Source: Yinghuangia sp035454725
GTDB taxonomy: Bacteria; Actinomycetota; Actinomycetes; Streptomycetales; Streptomycetaceae
Length of the DNA stretch: 64,000 bases
Reading direction: 5' to 3'
NCBI RefSeq assembly: GCF_051388935.1
Contig: NZ_JBPKBI010000015.1
Location: 1-64,000 of the forward strand
Both the position numbers and the translations under genes were made by a program. The notes beneath the pieces are model-generated. The model had not been told where the DNA came from. It made no database searches and worked only from the letters and a program-made list of their open reading frames with translations. Shown here piece by piece: positions 10,872 to 19,418 of this stretch; position 1 is the stretch's first letter; each line of letters opens with the position of its first letter.

Positions 10872-11750
10872 CTACTTCTCGGCTTCCACCGCGTGGCCGC
10901 CGAACTGGTTGCGCAGCGCCGCGATCATCTTCATCGACGGCGAGTCGTCCTGGCGGGATGCGAACCGGGCGAACAGCGAGGCGGTGATCGCGGGCAGCGG
11001 CACCGCCAGGTCGATCGCGGCTTCCACAGTCCACCGGCCCTCGCCGGAGTCCTGTGCATAACCCCGCAGCTTCGTGAGGTGTTCGTCGTCGTCGAGTGCG
11101 CGGACCGCGAGGTCGAGCAGCCACGAACGAATGACGGTGCCTTCCTGCCAGCTCCTGAAGACCTCGCGTACGTCGGTGACCTCGCCCGACGCCTCCAGCA
11201 ACTCCCAGCCCTCGGCGAAGGCCTGCATCATTGCGTACTCGATGCCGTTGTGGACCATCTTGGCGAAGTGGCCGGCACCGATCTTGCCGGCGTGCACGAA
11301 GCCGAAATCGCCCTCGGGCTTGAGCGCGTCGAAGATCGGCTGGACCTTCGCGACGTCTTCGGCGGCACCACCGCACATCAGGGCGTAGCCGTTCTCCAGA
11401 CCCCAGACGCCGCCGCTGACGCCGCAGTCGACGAAGCCGATGCCCTTGTCGCCGAGGGTCTTGCCGTGCTCGATGTCGTCTGTCCAACGCGAGTTGCCGC
11501 CGTCGACGACGACGTCGCCGGGGGACAGCAGTTCGGCGAGTTCGGCGAGGGTCGACGCGGTGGGCTCCCCCGCCGGGACCATGACCCACACGACGCGCGG
11601 GGTGGCGAGACTGTCCACAAGCGCTTTGAGGCTGTCCACATCGGCGACGTCGGGGTTGCGGTCGTACCCGACGACGGTATGGCCGGCGCGGCGGATCCGC
11701 TCGCGCATGTTGCCGCCCATCTTGCCGAGACCGACGAGTCCGAGCTCCAT
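10872..11750 (-). CDS. gnd: 6-phosphogluconate dehydrogenase, decarboxylating (short form)
   Basis: It oxidises 6-phosphogluconate to ribulose-5-phosphate, producing NAD(P)H in the pentose phosphate pathway. The protein has 292 residues, the size of the short YqeC/GndA-like class rather than the 470-residue form. The N-terminal Rossmann motif is GLVGLGKMGGNM. Substrate motifs VDGGNSRWTDD, DCGVSGGVWG and the catalytic Lys region GAGHFAKMVHNGIEY are present. The ATG at 11750 is preceded by GAGGAAG and is preferred over the upstream GTG at 11765. Placement between dnaN and recF is a hallmark of Streptomyces-type origins. Confidence 0.93.
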   Translation of the reverse strand: MELGLVGLGKMGGNMRERIRRAGHTVVGYDRNPDVADVDSLKALVDSLATPRVVWVMVPAGEPTASTLAELAELLSPGDVVVDGGNSRWTDDIEHGKTLGDKGIGFVDCGVSGGVWGLENGYALMCGGAAEDVAKVQPIFDALKPEGDFGFVHAGKIGAGHFAKMVHNGIEYAMMQAFAEGWELLEASGEVTDVREVFRSWQEGTVIRSWLLDLAVRALDDDEHLTKLRGYAQDSGEGRWTVEAAIDLAVPLPAITASLFARFASRQDDSPSMKMIAALRNQFGGHAVEAEK

Positions 11751-11954
11751 GTCCTGCTTCCTCACGTTCGCTGCCCTGATGCCGACGGGTTACGGCATTG
11801 CCTGTTGGTGCCCCTTGTGGGTGCGTTCAGACGCCGGTGCGCCGGCGTCGTGCCCGGGGGCCGCGCGGTTCGGAAGCATGCCGCACACGCCGCCGGGCCC
11901 GCGACGTGGGTGCCGCGGGCGCGGGTGGGGCCGATCCGCACCATGCCCGGCGAC

Positions 11955-13085
11955 TCAGCCGGAGAGTCGGACCGGCATGATCAAGTAGCGGTATTCGTCG
12001 GTGGCTTCGGCGTCCATGTCGGGCTTGCCGGTCATCACCGCAGGCTTGGTGGAGGTGGTGAACGAGAGCTGCGCGACGGGCGAATCGATCGCGCTCAGGC
12101 CGTCGAGGAGGAAGGCGGGGTTGAACGCGATCGAGATGTCGTCGCCGGTCAGCGACGCGTCGAGCGCCTCCGAGGCCTGCGCCTCGTCACCGGAACCGGC
12201 CTCCAACACCAGGCGCCCGTCGCTGAAGGTCAGCCGGACCGGGGTGTTGCGCTCCGCGACGAGCGAGACGCGCTTGACCGCGTCGACGAACGGCGCGGTG
12301 CCGATGGTCGCGACGGTCGCCGACTCTCCGGGGAACAACGCGCGGTACTTGGGGAATTCGCCTTCCAGCAGGCGCGTGGTCGTGCGGCGGCCGGACCCCT
12401 CGAAACCGATCATGCCCTCGCCGAGCTTTTCGCCGGCCAACGCGATTTGGACGCTGTCACCGCTGGTGAGCGCTTTCGCTGTGTCGTTGAGCGTCTTGGC
12501 CGGCACCAGTGCGATCGACGACAGGCCGGGCTGCTCCGGCTTCCACAGGAACTCGCGCACCGCGAGCCGGTAGCGGTCGGTCGCGGCGAGGGTGACGGTG
12601 TCGTCCTCGATCTCGACGCGCACGCCGGTGAGCATCGGCAGGGTGTCGTCGCGTCCTGCGGCGATGGCCACCTGGGCGACCGCGGCGGCGAACACGTCGC
12701 CGGCCACCGAGCCGGCCGCGGTGGGCATGTCGGGGAGCGACGGGTAGTCCTCCACAGGCAGGGTGGGGAGAGTGAACCGCGCGCTGCCGCACAGCACCGC
12801 GACCTTTGCACCGTCTGTGGACACCTCGACGGGACGGTTCGGCAGGCTGCGGCAGATGTCGGCGAGAAGGCGGCCGGACACCAGGATGCGGCCCGCGTCC
12901 TCGATGTCGGCCTCGATGCCCACGCGGGCGGAGACCTCGTAGTCGAAGCTCGACAGGGTCAGAGTCCCGTCGTTCGCTTCGAGAAGGAGCCCGGCCAGGA
13001 CGGGAACGGCGGGCCTGGCCGGGAGGCTCCGGGCGGTCCACGCCACCGCGTCCGCCAGAACGTCACGCTCGACCCGGAACTTCAC
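11955..13085 (-). CDS. dnaN: DNA polymerase III sliding clamp (beta subunit)
   Basis: This gene encodes 376 residues, the normal clamp length of three similar domains. It forms the ring that tethers the replicative polymerase to DNA. The sequence begins MKFRVERDVLADAVAW and ends EYRYLIMPVRLSG, the conserved C-terminus that lines the peptide-binding pocket. Internal landmarks are TLSSFDYEVSAR, DYPSLPDMP and LLEGEFPKYRALFP. The GTG start at 13085 has AGGAGG nine bases upstream. It lies on the far side of oriC from dnaA, in the same direction. Confidence 0.98.
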   Translation of the reverse strand: MKFRVERDVLADAVAWTARSLPARPAVPVLAGLLLEANDGTLTLSSFDYEVSARVGIEADIEDAGRILVSGRLLADICRSLPNRPVEVSTDGAKVAVLCGSARFTLPTLPVEDYPSLPDMPTAAGSVAGDVFAAAVAQVAIAAGRDDTLPMLTGVRVEIEDDTVTLAATDRYRLAVREFLWKPEQPGLSSIALVPAKTLNDTAKALTSGDSVQIALAGEKLGEGMIGFEGSGRRTTTRLLEGEFPKYRALFPGESATVATIGTAPFVDAVKRVSLVAERNTPVRLTFSDGRLVLEAGSGDEAQASEALDASLTGDDISIAFNPAFLLDGLSAIDSPVAQLSFTTSTKPAVMTGKPDMDAEATDEYRYLIMPVRLSG

Positions 13086-13948
13086 CGGTCACCGCCTCCT
13101 GCTGCTGCCGCTGCCTGATGTCTGGCACTGGATGTGTGCCCACAGTCTGACGCACCGGGCCGACAGCCCGCTCGCACCCCTTGAGGCGGCGCGGTCCACA
13201 GATCGGCGCCCACCCCACCTTTAACCGAGGAATCCCAGGGTTATCTAGGTAGTCGTAGTAGTAGGGGGTGTGGATACCGTGGATAACCGTTATATGCGCA
13301 GGTCAGGCCACGTTTTTTATCCACCTGAGGGGTGTGGGTAACCGGTGGACAACTCCCCTGTCGCTGTGGACGACGGAATCCGTTCCACAGGCCGTCCCCA
13401 GGCTTACCCCCACTTGTCCCCATGCAATCCCCAACTTGGGGGCTGGTTGTCCCCAGCGTTTTCCCACCCCGCGAAGACCGCCAATCACTGAATCGGGTGA
13501 CGGCGGTCGTTCTGTGGACAGACTGGTGGACAACCTGGGGAAAACCGCGCCGATGCAGTGGACAACCGGTGGACAACTCCCGTGCGACCGAACGGAACAC
13601 GACGGGGTCAAGGGTTGTCCACAGATTGTGGACAGTGCTTGTGCACAGATCCCCAACCGGATGACCTGCGGGTTCTCGTTCGGCGTACCCAGCCCCTGTG
13701 GGTAAGTGCGGTGGTACGCAGTGTTCCTCACGGTGTGGACGCCGATTTCCGGCGCAGGCGGTGGAAAAGCCCGGGAGCTGCGGCATGATGAGATGAAGGT
13801 CACATAGCAACCGACCAGATGTTCGCATGGCGTCGGGGCTCTTGGCGTTGCGGAAACGCGGCCGCAAAGACGCGAGCGCTGTCCCCAGCCTGGGGACAGC
13901 GCTCGGCGAATTCGGTCGGGGGCAAGTCCCCGGGAAGCGACGGGTCGC
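13086..13948. other. Chromosomal replication origin (oriC)
   Basis: The 863-bp region between dnaN and dnaA contains no gene but many DnaA boxes on both strands. Clear ones include 13269-13277, 13278-13286, 13317-13325, 13344-13352, 13513-13521, 13525-13533, 13557-13565, 13568-13576, 13615-13623 (perfect TTGTCCACA), 13627-13635 and 13639-13647. A short AT-richer stretch with TTTTTTAT lies at 13313-13320, beside GTTATATGCG. Dense boxes in a long dnaN-dnaA spacer are typical of Streptomyces oriC. Frames read across it are shadows. Confidence 0.95.
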
Positions 13949-16048
13949 TCAGCTCTTGATGCGGTTGGTCAGCTCGGTGACCTGGTTGTAGATCGACCGG
14001 CGCTCGGCCATCAGCGAGCGGATCTTGCGGTCGGCGTGCATGACCGTGGTGTGGTCCCTGCCGCCGAACTGCGCACCGATCTTGGGAAGTGACAGGTCGG
14101 TCAGTTCGCGGCACAGATACATCGCGATCTGACGCGCGGTCACGAGCACGCGGCTGCGCGAAGTACCGCACAGATCCTCGACGCTGAGACCGAAGTACGA
14201 CGCGGTGTGCGCCATGATCGTGCCGGCGGTGATCTCCGGGCCCGCGCTGTCGGGGATGAGGTCCTTCAGCACGATCTCGGTGAGCTGGAGATCGACCGGC
14301 TGCCGGTTCAGGCTCGCGAAGGCCGTGACCCGGATCAGGGCCCCCTCCAGCTCGCGGATGTTCCGCGAGATCTTGCTCGCGATGTACTCAAGGACGTCCG
14401 GCGGTGCGTTCAGACCCTCCTGGATCGCCTTCTTGCGCAGGATCGCGATCCGGGTCTCCAACTCGGGCGGCTGGACGTCGGTGATCAGGCCCCACTCGAA
14501 CCGGTTGCGCAATCGGTCCTCCAACGTGACCAGTTGCTTGGGCGGGCGGTCCGACGAGATGACGATCTGCTTGTTCGCGTTGTGCAGGGTGTTGAAGGTG
14601 TGGAAGAACTCCTCCTGCGTCTGCTCCTTCGTCTCCAGGAACTGGATGTCGTCGACCAGGAGCACGTCCACATCGCGGTACCGCCGGCGGAAGCCGTCGG
14701 CCTTGCCGTCGCGGATCGAGTTGATGAACTCGTTGGTGAACTCCTCGGAGCTCACGTACCGCACGCGGGTGCCGGGATACAGGCTGCGCGCGTAGTGGCC
14801 GATGGCATGGAGCAGGTGTGTCTTGCCGAGACCGGACTCGCCGTAGATGAAGAGAGGGTTGTAGGCCTTGGCCGGTGCCTCGGCGACCGCGACGGCGGCG
14901 GCGTGCGCGAAGCGGTTGCTGGAGCCGATGACGAATGTCTCGAAAAGGTACTTGGGGTTGAGGCGGGCGGCCGGCTCGTTCTCCTTCCCGGACGGCACCT
15001 GCTCCCGGCCGGTGCCGGCGGCTTCCCGCCCCGTTCCCGGCCGAGGTCCCGCACCTGGGCCCGGCCCGGGCCCAGGGCTCGGCCCGGGGCGCGCCTGCGG
15101 AGGGACCGACCTGTCGCCGCCGCCCGGCGCCGGACCGTCCACAAAGCTGTGGACGGGCGACGCGGAGAAGCCGCCTTCACCGAATCCGTTGCGCGGGGCG
15201 ATCAGGTCGTCGCGCCCGGAGAAGAGCGTGCCTTCCTCCGCCGCGATCGACATGCCCGGTGCGTGGTCGTCGTCGGTGGCCCCGCCCGGCAACTCCGGGC
15301 TGGAGGACTTCTGCGCGGGCAGCGCACCGGACGGATGGTCGGACTCGTGGCTGCCGGGAGCGCGGTGGTCGTCCTGGGGGCGGTAGTCGTCCGTGGGAAA
15401 CGGGCTCGGACGGTACGAGCCGTCGCTGCCGTAGCGGTGCTCCGACGCGTACGGGTCCTGGGGATACCGGCCCGGTCCGGGATAGCGGTCCGCTCCGTAG
15501 CCCTGGCCCTGGTCGTAGCGGTCGCGTTGCTCCTGGTGGTAGCGCGGACCGGAGAAGCGGTCGTGGCCGTAGTCCTGGGCGTAGGGGTCCACCGCGTACG
15601 GCTCGGGGCGGTAGGGCGGCTGGCCGTACGGCTCGTGGGGGTACGGCTGTTCCTGGGAATAGCGCTCTTCCGGTGGGTAGCGCTCGTGCGGGAACGGCTG
15701 CGGTGGCGGCTGGCCGTATTGCCCTTGGCCCTGACCTTGTCCTGGGCCTGGCCCGCCCTGCCCCTGTGACTGGTCGCCCCCCGCTCCCGGCTCGACGGTG
15801 ACCGCGAAGGTGATCGCGCGTCCGAATCCCTGGCTGAGCGTTTCTGTCACCAGGAGCCGCAGCCGTCCGTCCAAGACCTGCTTGGCGAATTCGTTCGGCG
15901 CCGCGAGCAGGACCGTGTCCGAGATCAGCGCCAGCGGCTGCGTGCGCTGCAGCCAGCCCTTGTCCTTCGCCTCGACGCTTTCGTCCGTGGCGAGGCGTTC
16001 CAGAAACCGTGCCCAGACCGCGGCGAGGTCACTGGTGATGTCAGCCAC
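13949..16048 (-). CDS. dnaA: Chromosomal replication initiator DnaA
   Basis: DnaA binds DnaA boxes and melts oriC. The protein is 699 residues, much longer than the 450-500 of most bacteria, because domain II (about residues 95-335) is a long Pro/Gln/Tyr/Gly-rich linker. Domain I is MADITSDLAAVWARFLERL. The AAA+ domain III holds Walker A GESGLGKT and Walker B LLVDDIQFLE with sensor ISSDRPP. Domain IV ends with the DNA-binding signature FGGRDHTTVMHADRKI. The GTG start at 16048 follows AAGAAAGAG. A perfect DnaA box lies upstream at 16213-16221, consistent with autoregulation. Confidence 0.98.
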   Translation of the reverse strand: MADITSDLAAVWARFLERLATDESVEAKDKGWLQRTQPLALISDTVLLAAPNEFAKQVLDGRLRLLVTETLSQGFGRAITFAVTVEPGAGGDQSQGQGGPGPGQGQGQGQYGQPPPQPFPHERYPPEERYSQEQPYPHEPYGQPPYRPEPYAVDPYAQDYGHDRFSGPRYHQEQRDRYDQGQGYGADRYPGPGRYPQDPYASEHRYGSDGSYRPSPFPTDDYRPQDDHRAPGSHESDHPSGALPAQKSSSPELPGGATDDDHAPGMSIAAEEGTLFSGRDDLIAPRNGFGEGGFSASPVHSFVDGPAPGGGDRSVPPQARPGPSPGPGPGPGAGPRPGTGREAAGTGREQVPSGKENEPAARLNPKYLFETFVIGSSNRFAHAAAVAVAEAPAKAYNPLFIYGESGLGKTHLLHAIGHYARSLYPGTRVRYVSSEEFTNEFINSIRDGKADGFRRRYRDVDVLLVDDIQFLETKEQTQEEFFHTFNTLHNANKQIVISSDRPPKQLVTLEDRLRNRFEWGLITDVQPPELETRIAILRKKAIQEGLNAPPDVLEYIASKISRNIRELEGALIRVTAFASLNRQPVDLQLTEIVLKDLIPDSAGPEITAGTIMAHTASYFGLSVEDLCGTSRSRVLVTARQIAMYLCRELTDLSLPKIGAQFGGRDHTTVMHADRKIRSLMAERRSIYNQVTELTNRIKS

Positions 16049-16487
16049 GGTTGCACGCTCTTTCTTGCGTTGGATCGGGGCGTGGAGGCGATCGGGCGAT
16101 GCGGCGATCGGAAGACGGCGTCACCGCGGTGGGGGCGGCAGGCAGTTGGTGGGCGTCGGTCGGCGAGCAGAACCCACCACGGTAGTCGTCGTCCCGGCCC
16201 CCGCTCAACTCGTTGTCCACAGGCTGTGAATAGCTTGTCTTCGCAGCTCGAAAGGCGTGTGGTCAGGGCCCTCGCGGCGGGGGACGGCAGATCTCGGACA
16301 CCCTGCTCGCGAGGGGTGTGCGTACCTCATTTGACCGCAGTGGGCATTGGTACGTACCGTGAGCCGGTCTAATTGTCGACGACCGCTGCCGCATGTCCGT
16401 AAACGAACCAGCAGACTGCATGTTGCGGACGTACGGTGATGGCCGGCGGCCTTCCGCCAGCCTCCGAGTCAATCCTGGAGCCCCCGA
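16049..16487. promoter_or_regulatory. Divergent dnaA-rpmH control region with a DnaA box
   Basis: These 439 bases separate the divergent dnaA and rpmH genes and hold no credible gene. A perfect DnaA box TTGTCCACA lies at 16213-16221, suggesting DnaA feedback on its own promoter. For rpmH a plausible promoter is TTGACC (16331-16336) with TACCGT (16355-16360), spacing 18. The promoter assignment is by eye. Confidence 0.55.
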
Positions 16488-16625
16488 GTGAGCAAGCGCA
16501 CCTTCCAGCCGAACAACCGTCGCCGGGCGAAGACGCACGGGTTCCGGCTGCGCATGCGGACGCGCGCCGGCCGCGCCATCCTTGCTGCCCGCCGCCGCAA
16601 GGGCCGCGCCGAGCTGTCCGCCTGA
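16488..16625 (+). CDS. rpmH: 50S ribosomal protein L34
   Basis: This short gene of 45 codons starts with GTG at 16488. The product begins MSKRTFQPNNRRRAKTHGF and ends RKGRAELSA, the almost invariant bL34 sequence. It is a very basic protein buried in the large ribosomal subunit. CTGGAG lies upstream as ribosome site. It is the first gene of the rpmH-rnpA-yidD-yidC-jag-rsmG series that runs away from dnaA, and rnpA starts 29 bases after its stop. Confidence 0.97.
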   Translation: MSKRTFQPNNRRRAKTHGFRLRMRTRAGRAILAARRRKGRAELSA

Positions 16626-16654
16626 TATCCGGTGCGGAGAGGGGTCGGTCCACC

Positions 16655-17095
16655 GTGCTCCCTCCCGCCAACCGGCTGAGGCGTCGCGACGAGTTCGCGG
16701 TCGCGGTTCGGCGGGGACGCCGCGCCGGCCGGCCGCTGCTCGTGGTCCACATCGCCCACAGCGCCACGGACCCGCACCCGTCCGCAGGGGAGCCCCTGCC
16801 GCCGCGTGCGGGTTTCGTCGTGAGCAAGGCCGTCGGCCCGGCGGTGACGCGCAACCGGGTCAAGCGCCGCTTGCGGCATCTGGTGCGGGACCGCATCGCC
16901 ATGCTGCCGGAAGGTAGCCTGGTCGTGGTACGCGCCCTGCCGCCCGCAGCCGAGGCGGATCACGCCGAACTGGCTTCCGACCTCGATGCGGCACTGGGGC
17001 GGCTTCTCGGTCGTTCCAGGGAGACACGCGCGGCATCCAAGCCGTCGGGTGATACCGCGGCCCGGACCGGGGCCCAGCCAAAGGCGAGGCCATGA
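16655..17095 (+). CDS. rnpA: Ribonuclease P protein component
   Basis: This is the protein subunit that helps the RNase P RNA mature tRNA 5' ends. It has 146 residues from the GTG at 16655 (MLPPANRLRRRDEFAVAVRR), with GGAGAGGGG upstream. The family signature RNRVKRRLRHLVRD, which carries the RNR motif, lies at about residues 69-82. The C-terminal 30 residues are a variable basic tail. The longer frame starting at 16436 overlaps rpmH and is not real. The stop overlaps the yidD start (ATGA), indicating coupling. Confidence 0.95.
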   Translation: MLPPANRLRRRDEFAVAVRRGRRAGRPLLVVHIAHSATDPHPSAGEPLPPRAGFVVSKAVGPAVTRNRVKRRLRHLVRDRIAMLPEGSLVVVRALPPAAEADHAELASDLDAALGRLLGRSRETRAASKPSGDTAARTGAQPKARP

Positions 17096-17433
17096 AGTAC
17101 CTGCTCATGGGGCTCATCAGGCTCTACCAGTGGACGATCAGTCCGATGCTGGGGCCGGTGTGCCGGTTCTACCCGAGCTGTTCGCGCTACGGGTACGAGG
17201 CGATCTCGACCCATGGCGCGATCAAGGGCACCTACCTGACCGTGTGGCGCATTCTGCGCTGCAACCCCTGGAACGCAGGCGGCGTCGACCCCGTGCCGCC
17301 GCGTACCCGCCGCCCATGGCGTCTCCGGTCCTCCGGGACAGCCCCCGAGGCGCAGAAGACCTCCCGTACCGCATGCACCTCTGACCACGCCGACCACGTG
17401 CACGGTACGCACACCATCGCCCGAGGAGCTTGA
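17092..17433 (+). CDS. yidD: Membrane protein insertion efficiency factor YidD
   Basis: This gene encodes 113 residues. The core MKYLLMGLIRLYQWTISPML and the following PVCRFYPSCSRYGYEAISTHG carry the conserved Cys and Tyr residues of the YidD family, ending with CNPWNAGGVDPVP. These proteins are thought to assist YidC-dependent insertion at the inner membrane face. The tail after residue 70 is unusual and variable, rich in Arg, Thr and His. It overlaps rnpA by four bases and ends three bases before the yidC GTG. Confidence 0.94.
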   Translation: MKYLLMGLIRLYQWTISPMLGPVCRFYPSCSRYGYEAISTHGAIKGTYLTVWRILRCNPWNAGGVDPVPPRTRRPWRLRSSGTAPEAQKTSRTACTSDHADHVHGTHTIARGA

Positions 17434-17435
17434 CC

Positions 17436-18644
17436 GTGGGGCTACTTAATCCCCTGTACGACGCCGTTTCCTGGATCATCCTCCAGTTCCATTCACTGTT
17501 CAGCCCGCTTTTCGGCGAGGGCAGCGGGTGGTCCTGGGGTCTTTCCATCGTCTGCCTCGTGATCGTGATCCGGATCTGTCTGATCCCGCTGTTCGTGAAG
17601 CAGATCCGGGCCACCCGGAACATGCAGATCCTGCAGCCCAAGATCAAGGAGATCCAGAAGCGCTACAAGGACGACCGTGAGCGCCAGTCCCAGGAGATGA
17701 TGAAGCTCTACAAGGAAACGGGTACCAACCCGCTTTCGAGCTGTCTCCCGATCCTTGTGCAGATGCCGTTCTTCTTCGCGCTGTTCCATGTGCTGAACCG
17801 CGTGTCGCAGGGACGCACGGTGGGTGTGCTCAACCAGAGCGACGTCGACAGCGCCAGGGAGGCGCACGTCTTCGGCGCCCCGATCGCGTCGAAGTTCCTG
17901 GACTCGGCCTCCGAGGTCGCGAAGCTCGGTGCGGACCTCACCACCGTCCGCATCGTCACCGTCGTGATGATCCTGCTGATGTCGGCGTCGCAGTTCATCA
18001 CGCAGCGCCAGTTGATGGTGAAGAACACGGATCCCACTGCGATGGCCGCGAACCCGTTCGCGCAGCAGCAGAAGATCCTGATGTACGTCTTCCCGATCAT
18101 GTTCGCCGTCTTCGGCATCAACTTCCCCGTCGGTGTCCTCCTGTACTGGCTGACCACGAACATGTGGACCATGGGCCAGCAGATGTACGTCATCCAGCGC
18201 AACCCCACTCCCGGCAGCATCGCCTTCAAGGCGCGTCAGGAGCGCCTGGCCGAGAAGGCCAGGAAGAAGGGCAAGGTCCTCACGCCGGAGGGCGACGTCG
18301 TCGACGCTGCCGAGTACGAGCGGAAGCAGGCGGAGGAGAAGGAGCGCGCCGCCAAGCGCACGCAGCCCACGCGTACCACCAAGGCCAAGCGCAAGGGCGG
18401 CGGTGGCGCACAGGGATCGCCCGCGCAGCGGCCCACGGTCAAGGGCTCCACGGCCAGGACGCCACCGTCGGGCAACAACGGCACGCCGTCCGGCAACAAC
18501 GGCACGCCGTCCGGCAGCCGCGACGCGGCTGCCTCAAGCGGTGGCGGCAGTACCGCGAACGGTCAGAGCCGCCCGGCCCGCAAGCAGACGCAGCCCCGCA
18601 AGCAGACGCAGAGCCGCAAGAACCAGGGGCGCAAGAAGTCCTGA
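17436..18644 (+). CDS. yidC: Membrane protein insertase YidC
   Basis: YidC inserts membrane proteins with or without SecYEG. I place the start at the GTG at 17436, with GAGGAG seven bases before it, giving 402 residues; the TTG at 17430 is less likely. Five membrane segments fit the Gram-positive and actinobacterial form: near residues 8-25, 35-55 (with the groove Arg in VIRICLIPLFVKQIR), 105-125, 170-190 and 215-250. The basic coiled stretch at about 60-90 (KIKEIQKRYKDDRERQ) is the cytosolic hairpin. The C-terminal 110 residues are a Lys/Arg/Gln-rich tail with NNGTPSG repeats, probably ribosome-binding. Confidence 0.96.
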   Translation: MGLLNPLYDAVSWIILQFHSLFSPLFGEGSGWSWGLSIVCLVIVIRICLIPLFVKQIRATRNMQILQPKIKEIQKRYKDDRERQSQEMMKLYKETGTNPLSSCLPILVQMPFFFALFHVLNRVSQGRTVGVLNQSDVDSAREAHVFGAPIASKFLDSASEVAKLGADLTTVRIVTVVMILLMSASQFITQRQLMVKNTDPTAMAANPFAQQQKILMYVFPIMFAVFGINFPVGVLLYWLTTNMWTMGQQMYVIQRNPTPGSIAFKARQERLAEKARKKGKVLTPEGDVVDAAEYERKQAEEKERAAKRTQPTRTTKAKRKGGGGAQGSPAQRPTVKGSTARTPPSGNNGTPSGNNGTPSGSRDAAASSGGGSTANGQSRPARKQTQPRKQTQSRKNQGRKKS

Positions 18645-18718
18645 CCGGTCGGCCGCTTTGCCGCCCCAGGGCTCGTCCCGGCCCGTCCGAACGGCCTTCC
18701 GCCCCCGGAAGACCTCGA

Positions 18719-18784
18719 AGCGTCATGAAGCGATACGAAGCGTCACGATCACTGTCAAGCGTCATGACGCGTCAAACGAAGCGT
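18719..18784. repeat. Short AAGCGTCA-type repeats between yidC and jag
   Basis: The 154-bp spacer before jag contains several near copies of AAGCGTCATGA and GAAGCGTCACG, for example at 18719-18729 and 18756-18767, plus GAAGCGT near 18737 and 18779. The motif is too irregular to be a mobile repeat. It may be a decayed tandem repeat, a binding site array or an RNA leader for jag. Confidence 0.4.
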
Positions 18785-18798
18785 TAAGGAGCACTCCT

Positions 18799-19350
18799 GT
18801 GACGGAAGGCAAGACCCCCGCCGTCGAAACCCCCGCGACGCCGCGGCGCATCACGCTGGCCGCGGAGGACATCAGCCGACTTGAGCAGGAGGGCGAGATC
18901 GCGGCGGACTACCTTGAGGCCCTGCTCGACATCGCCGACCTCGACGGCGACATTGACATGGATGTGGAGGGCGGACGCGCCTCGGTGTCGGTGATCGCCG
19001 GTGAGGAGGCCGATGCGGCAGCCGGTGACCTCACCAGGCTCGTGGGCCGCGACGGGGAGGTTCTGGAGGCGCTTCAGGAGCTGACCCGCCTCGCGGTCCA
19101 TCGGGAGACCGGCGAGCGCAGCCGTCTGATGCTCGACATCGGAGGCTTCCGGGCCAAGCGACGCCAGGACCTCGCACGACTGGCCACCGACACCGTCGAG
19201 CAGGTCAAGGAGACGGGCGAGCCGGTCAAGATGAAGCCGATGACGCCGTTCGAGCGCAAGGTCGTCCACGACACCGTCGCCGAGGCCGGCCTGCGCAGTG
19301 AGTCGGAGGGCGAAGAGCCCCAGCGCTGCGTCGTCGTGCTGCCGGCCTGA
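18799..19350 (+). CDS. jag: Jag/KhpB-type KH-R3H RNA-binding protein
   Basis: This gene encodes 183 residues from the GTG at 18799, with AAGGAG seven bases upstream. The KH domain covers about residues 45-120 (VIAGEEADAAAGDLTRLVGR then LVGRDGEVLEALQELTRLAV). The R3H domain follows, with the R-x3-H motif in FERKVVHDTVAE. The family binds RNA and influences cell elongation and division, often beside yidC. The acidic N-terminus is lineage specific. The longer frame from 18403 runs through yidC and is not used. A hairpin lies after the stop. Confidence 0.93.
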   Translation: MTEGKTPAVETPATPRRITLAAEDISRLEQEGEIAADYLEALLDIADLDGDIDMDVEGGRASVSVIAGEEADAAAGDLTRLVGRDGEVLEALQELTRLAVHRETGERSRLMLDIGGFRAKRRQDLARLATDTVEQVKETGEPVKMKPMTPFERKVVHDTVAEAGLRSESEGEEPQRCVVVLPA

Positions 19351-19376
19351 CCCGGCCCATCGAATCCTTCGCCGTC

Positions 19377-19400
19377 GGCCCCGCCTGGAAAGGCGGGGCC
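19377..19400 (+). terminator. Hairpin between jag and rsmG
   Basis: The arms GGCCCCGCC (19377-19385) and GGCGGGGCC (19392-19400) form a perfect 9-bp stem with a six-base loop, 27 bases after the jag stop. There is no T-tract. It may attenuate rather than fully stop transcription into rsmG. Confidence 0.55.
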
Positions 19401-19418
19401 TCGGCCGTTCCTGGGAAG

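Noticed and set aside
10761..13118. A 785-residue plus-strand open frame
   Set aside because: It lies antisense to recF, gnd and dnaN, which are all clearly identified on the minus strand.
13241..13867. Protein-coding frames within oriC
   Set aside because: They run through DnaA boxes, have no ribosome sites or known motifs, and both strands are equally open.
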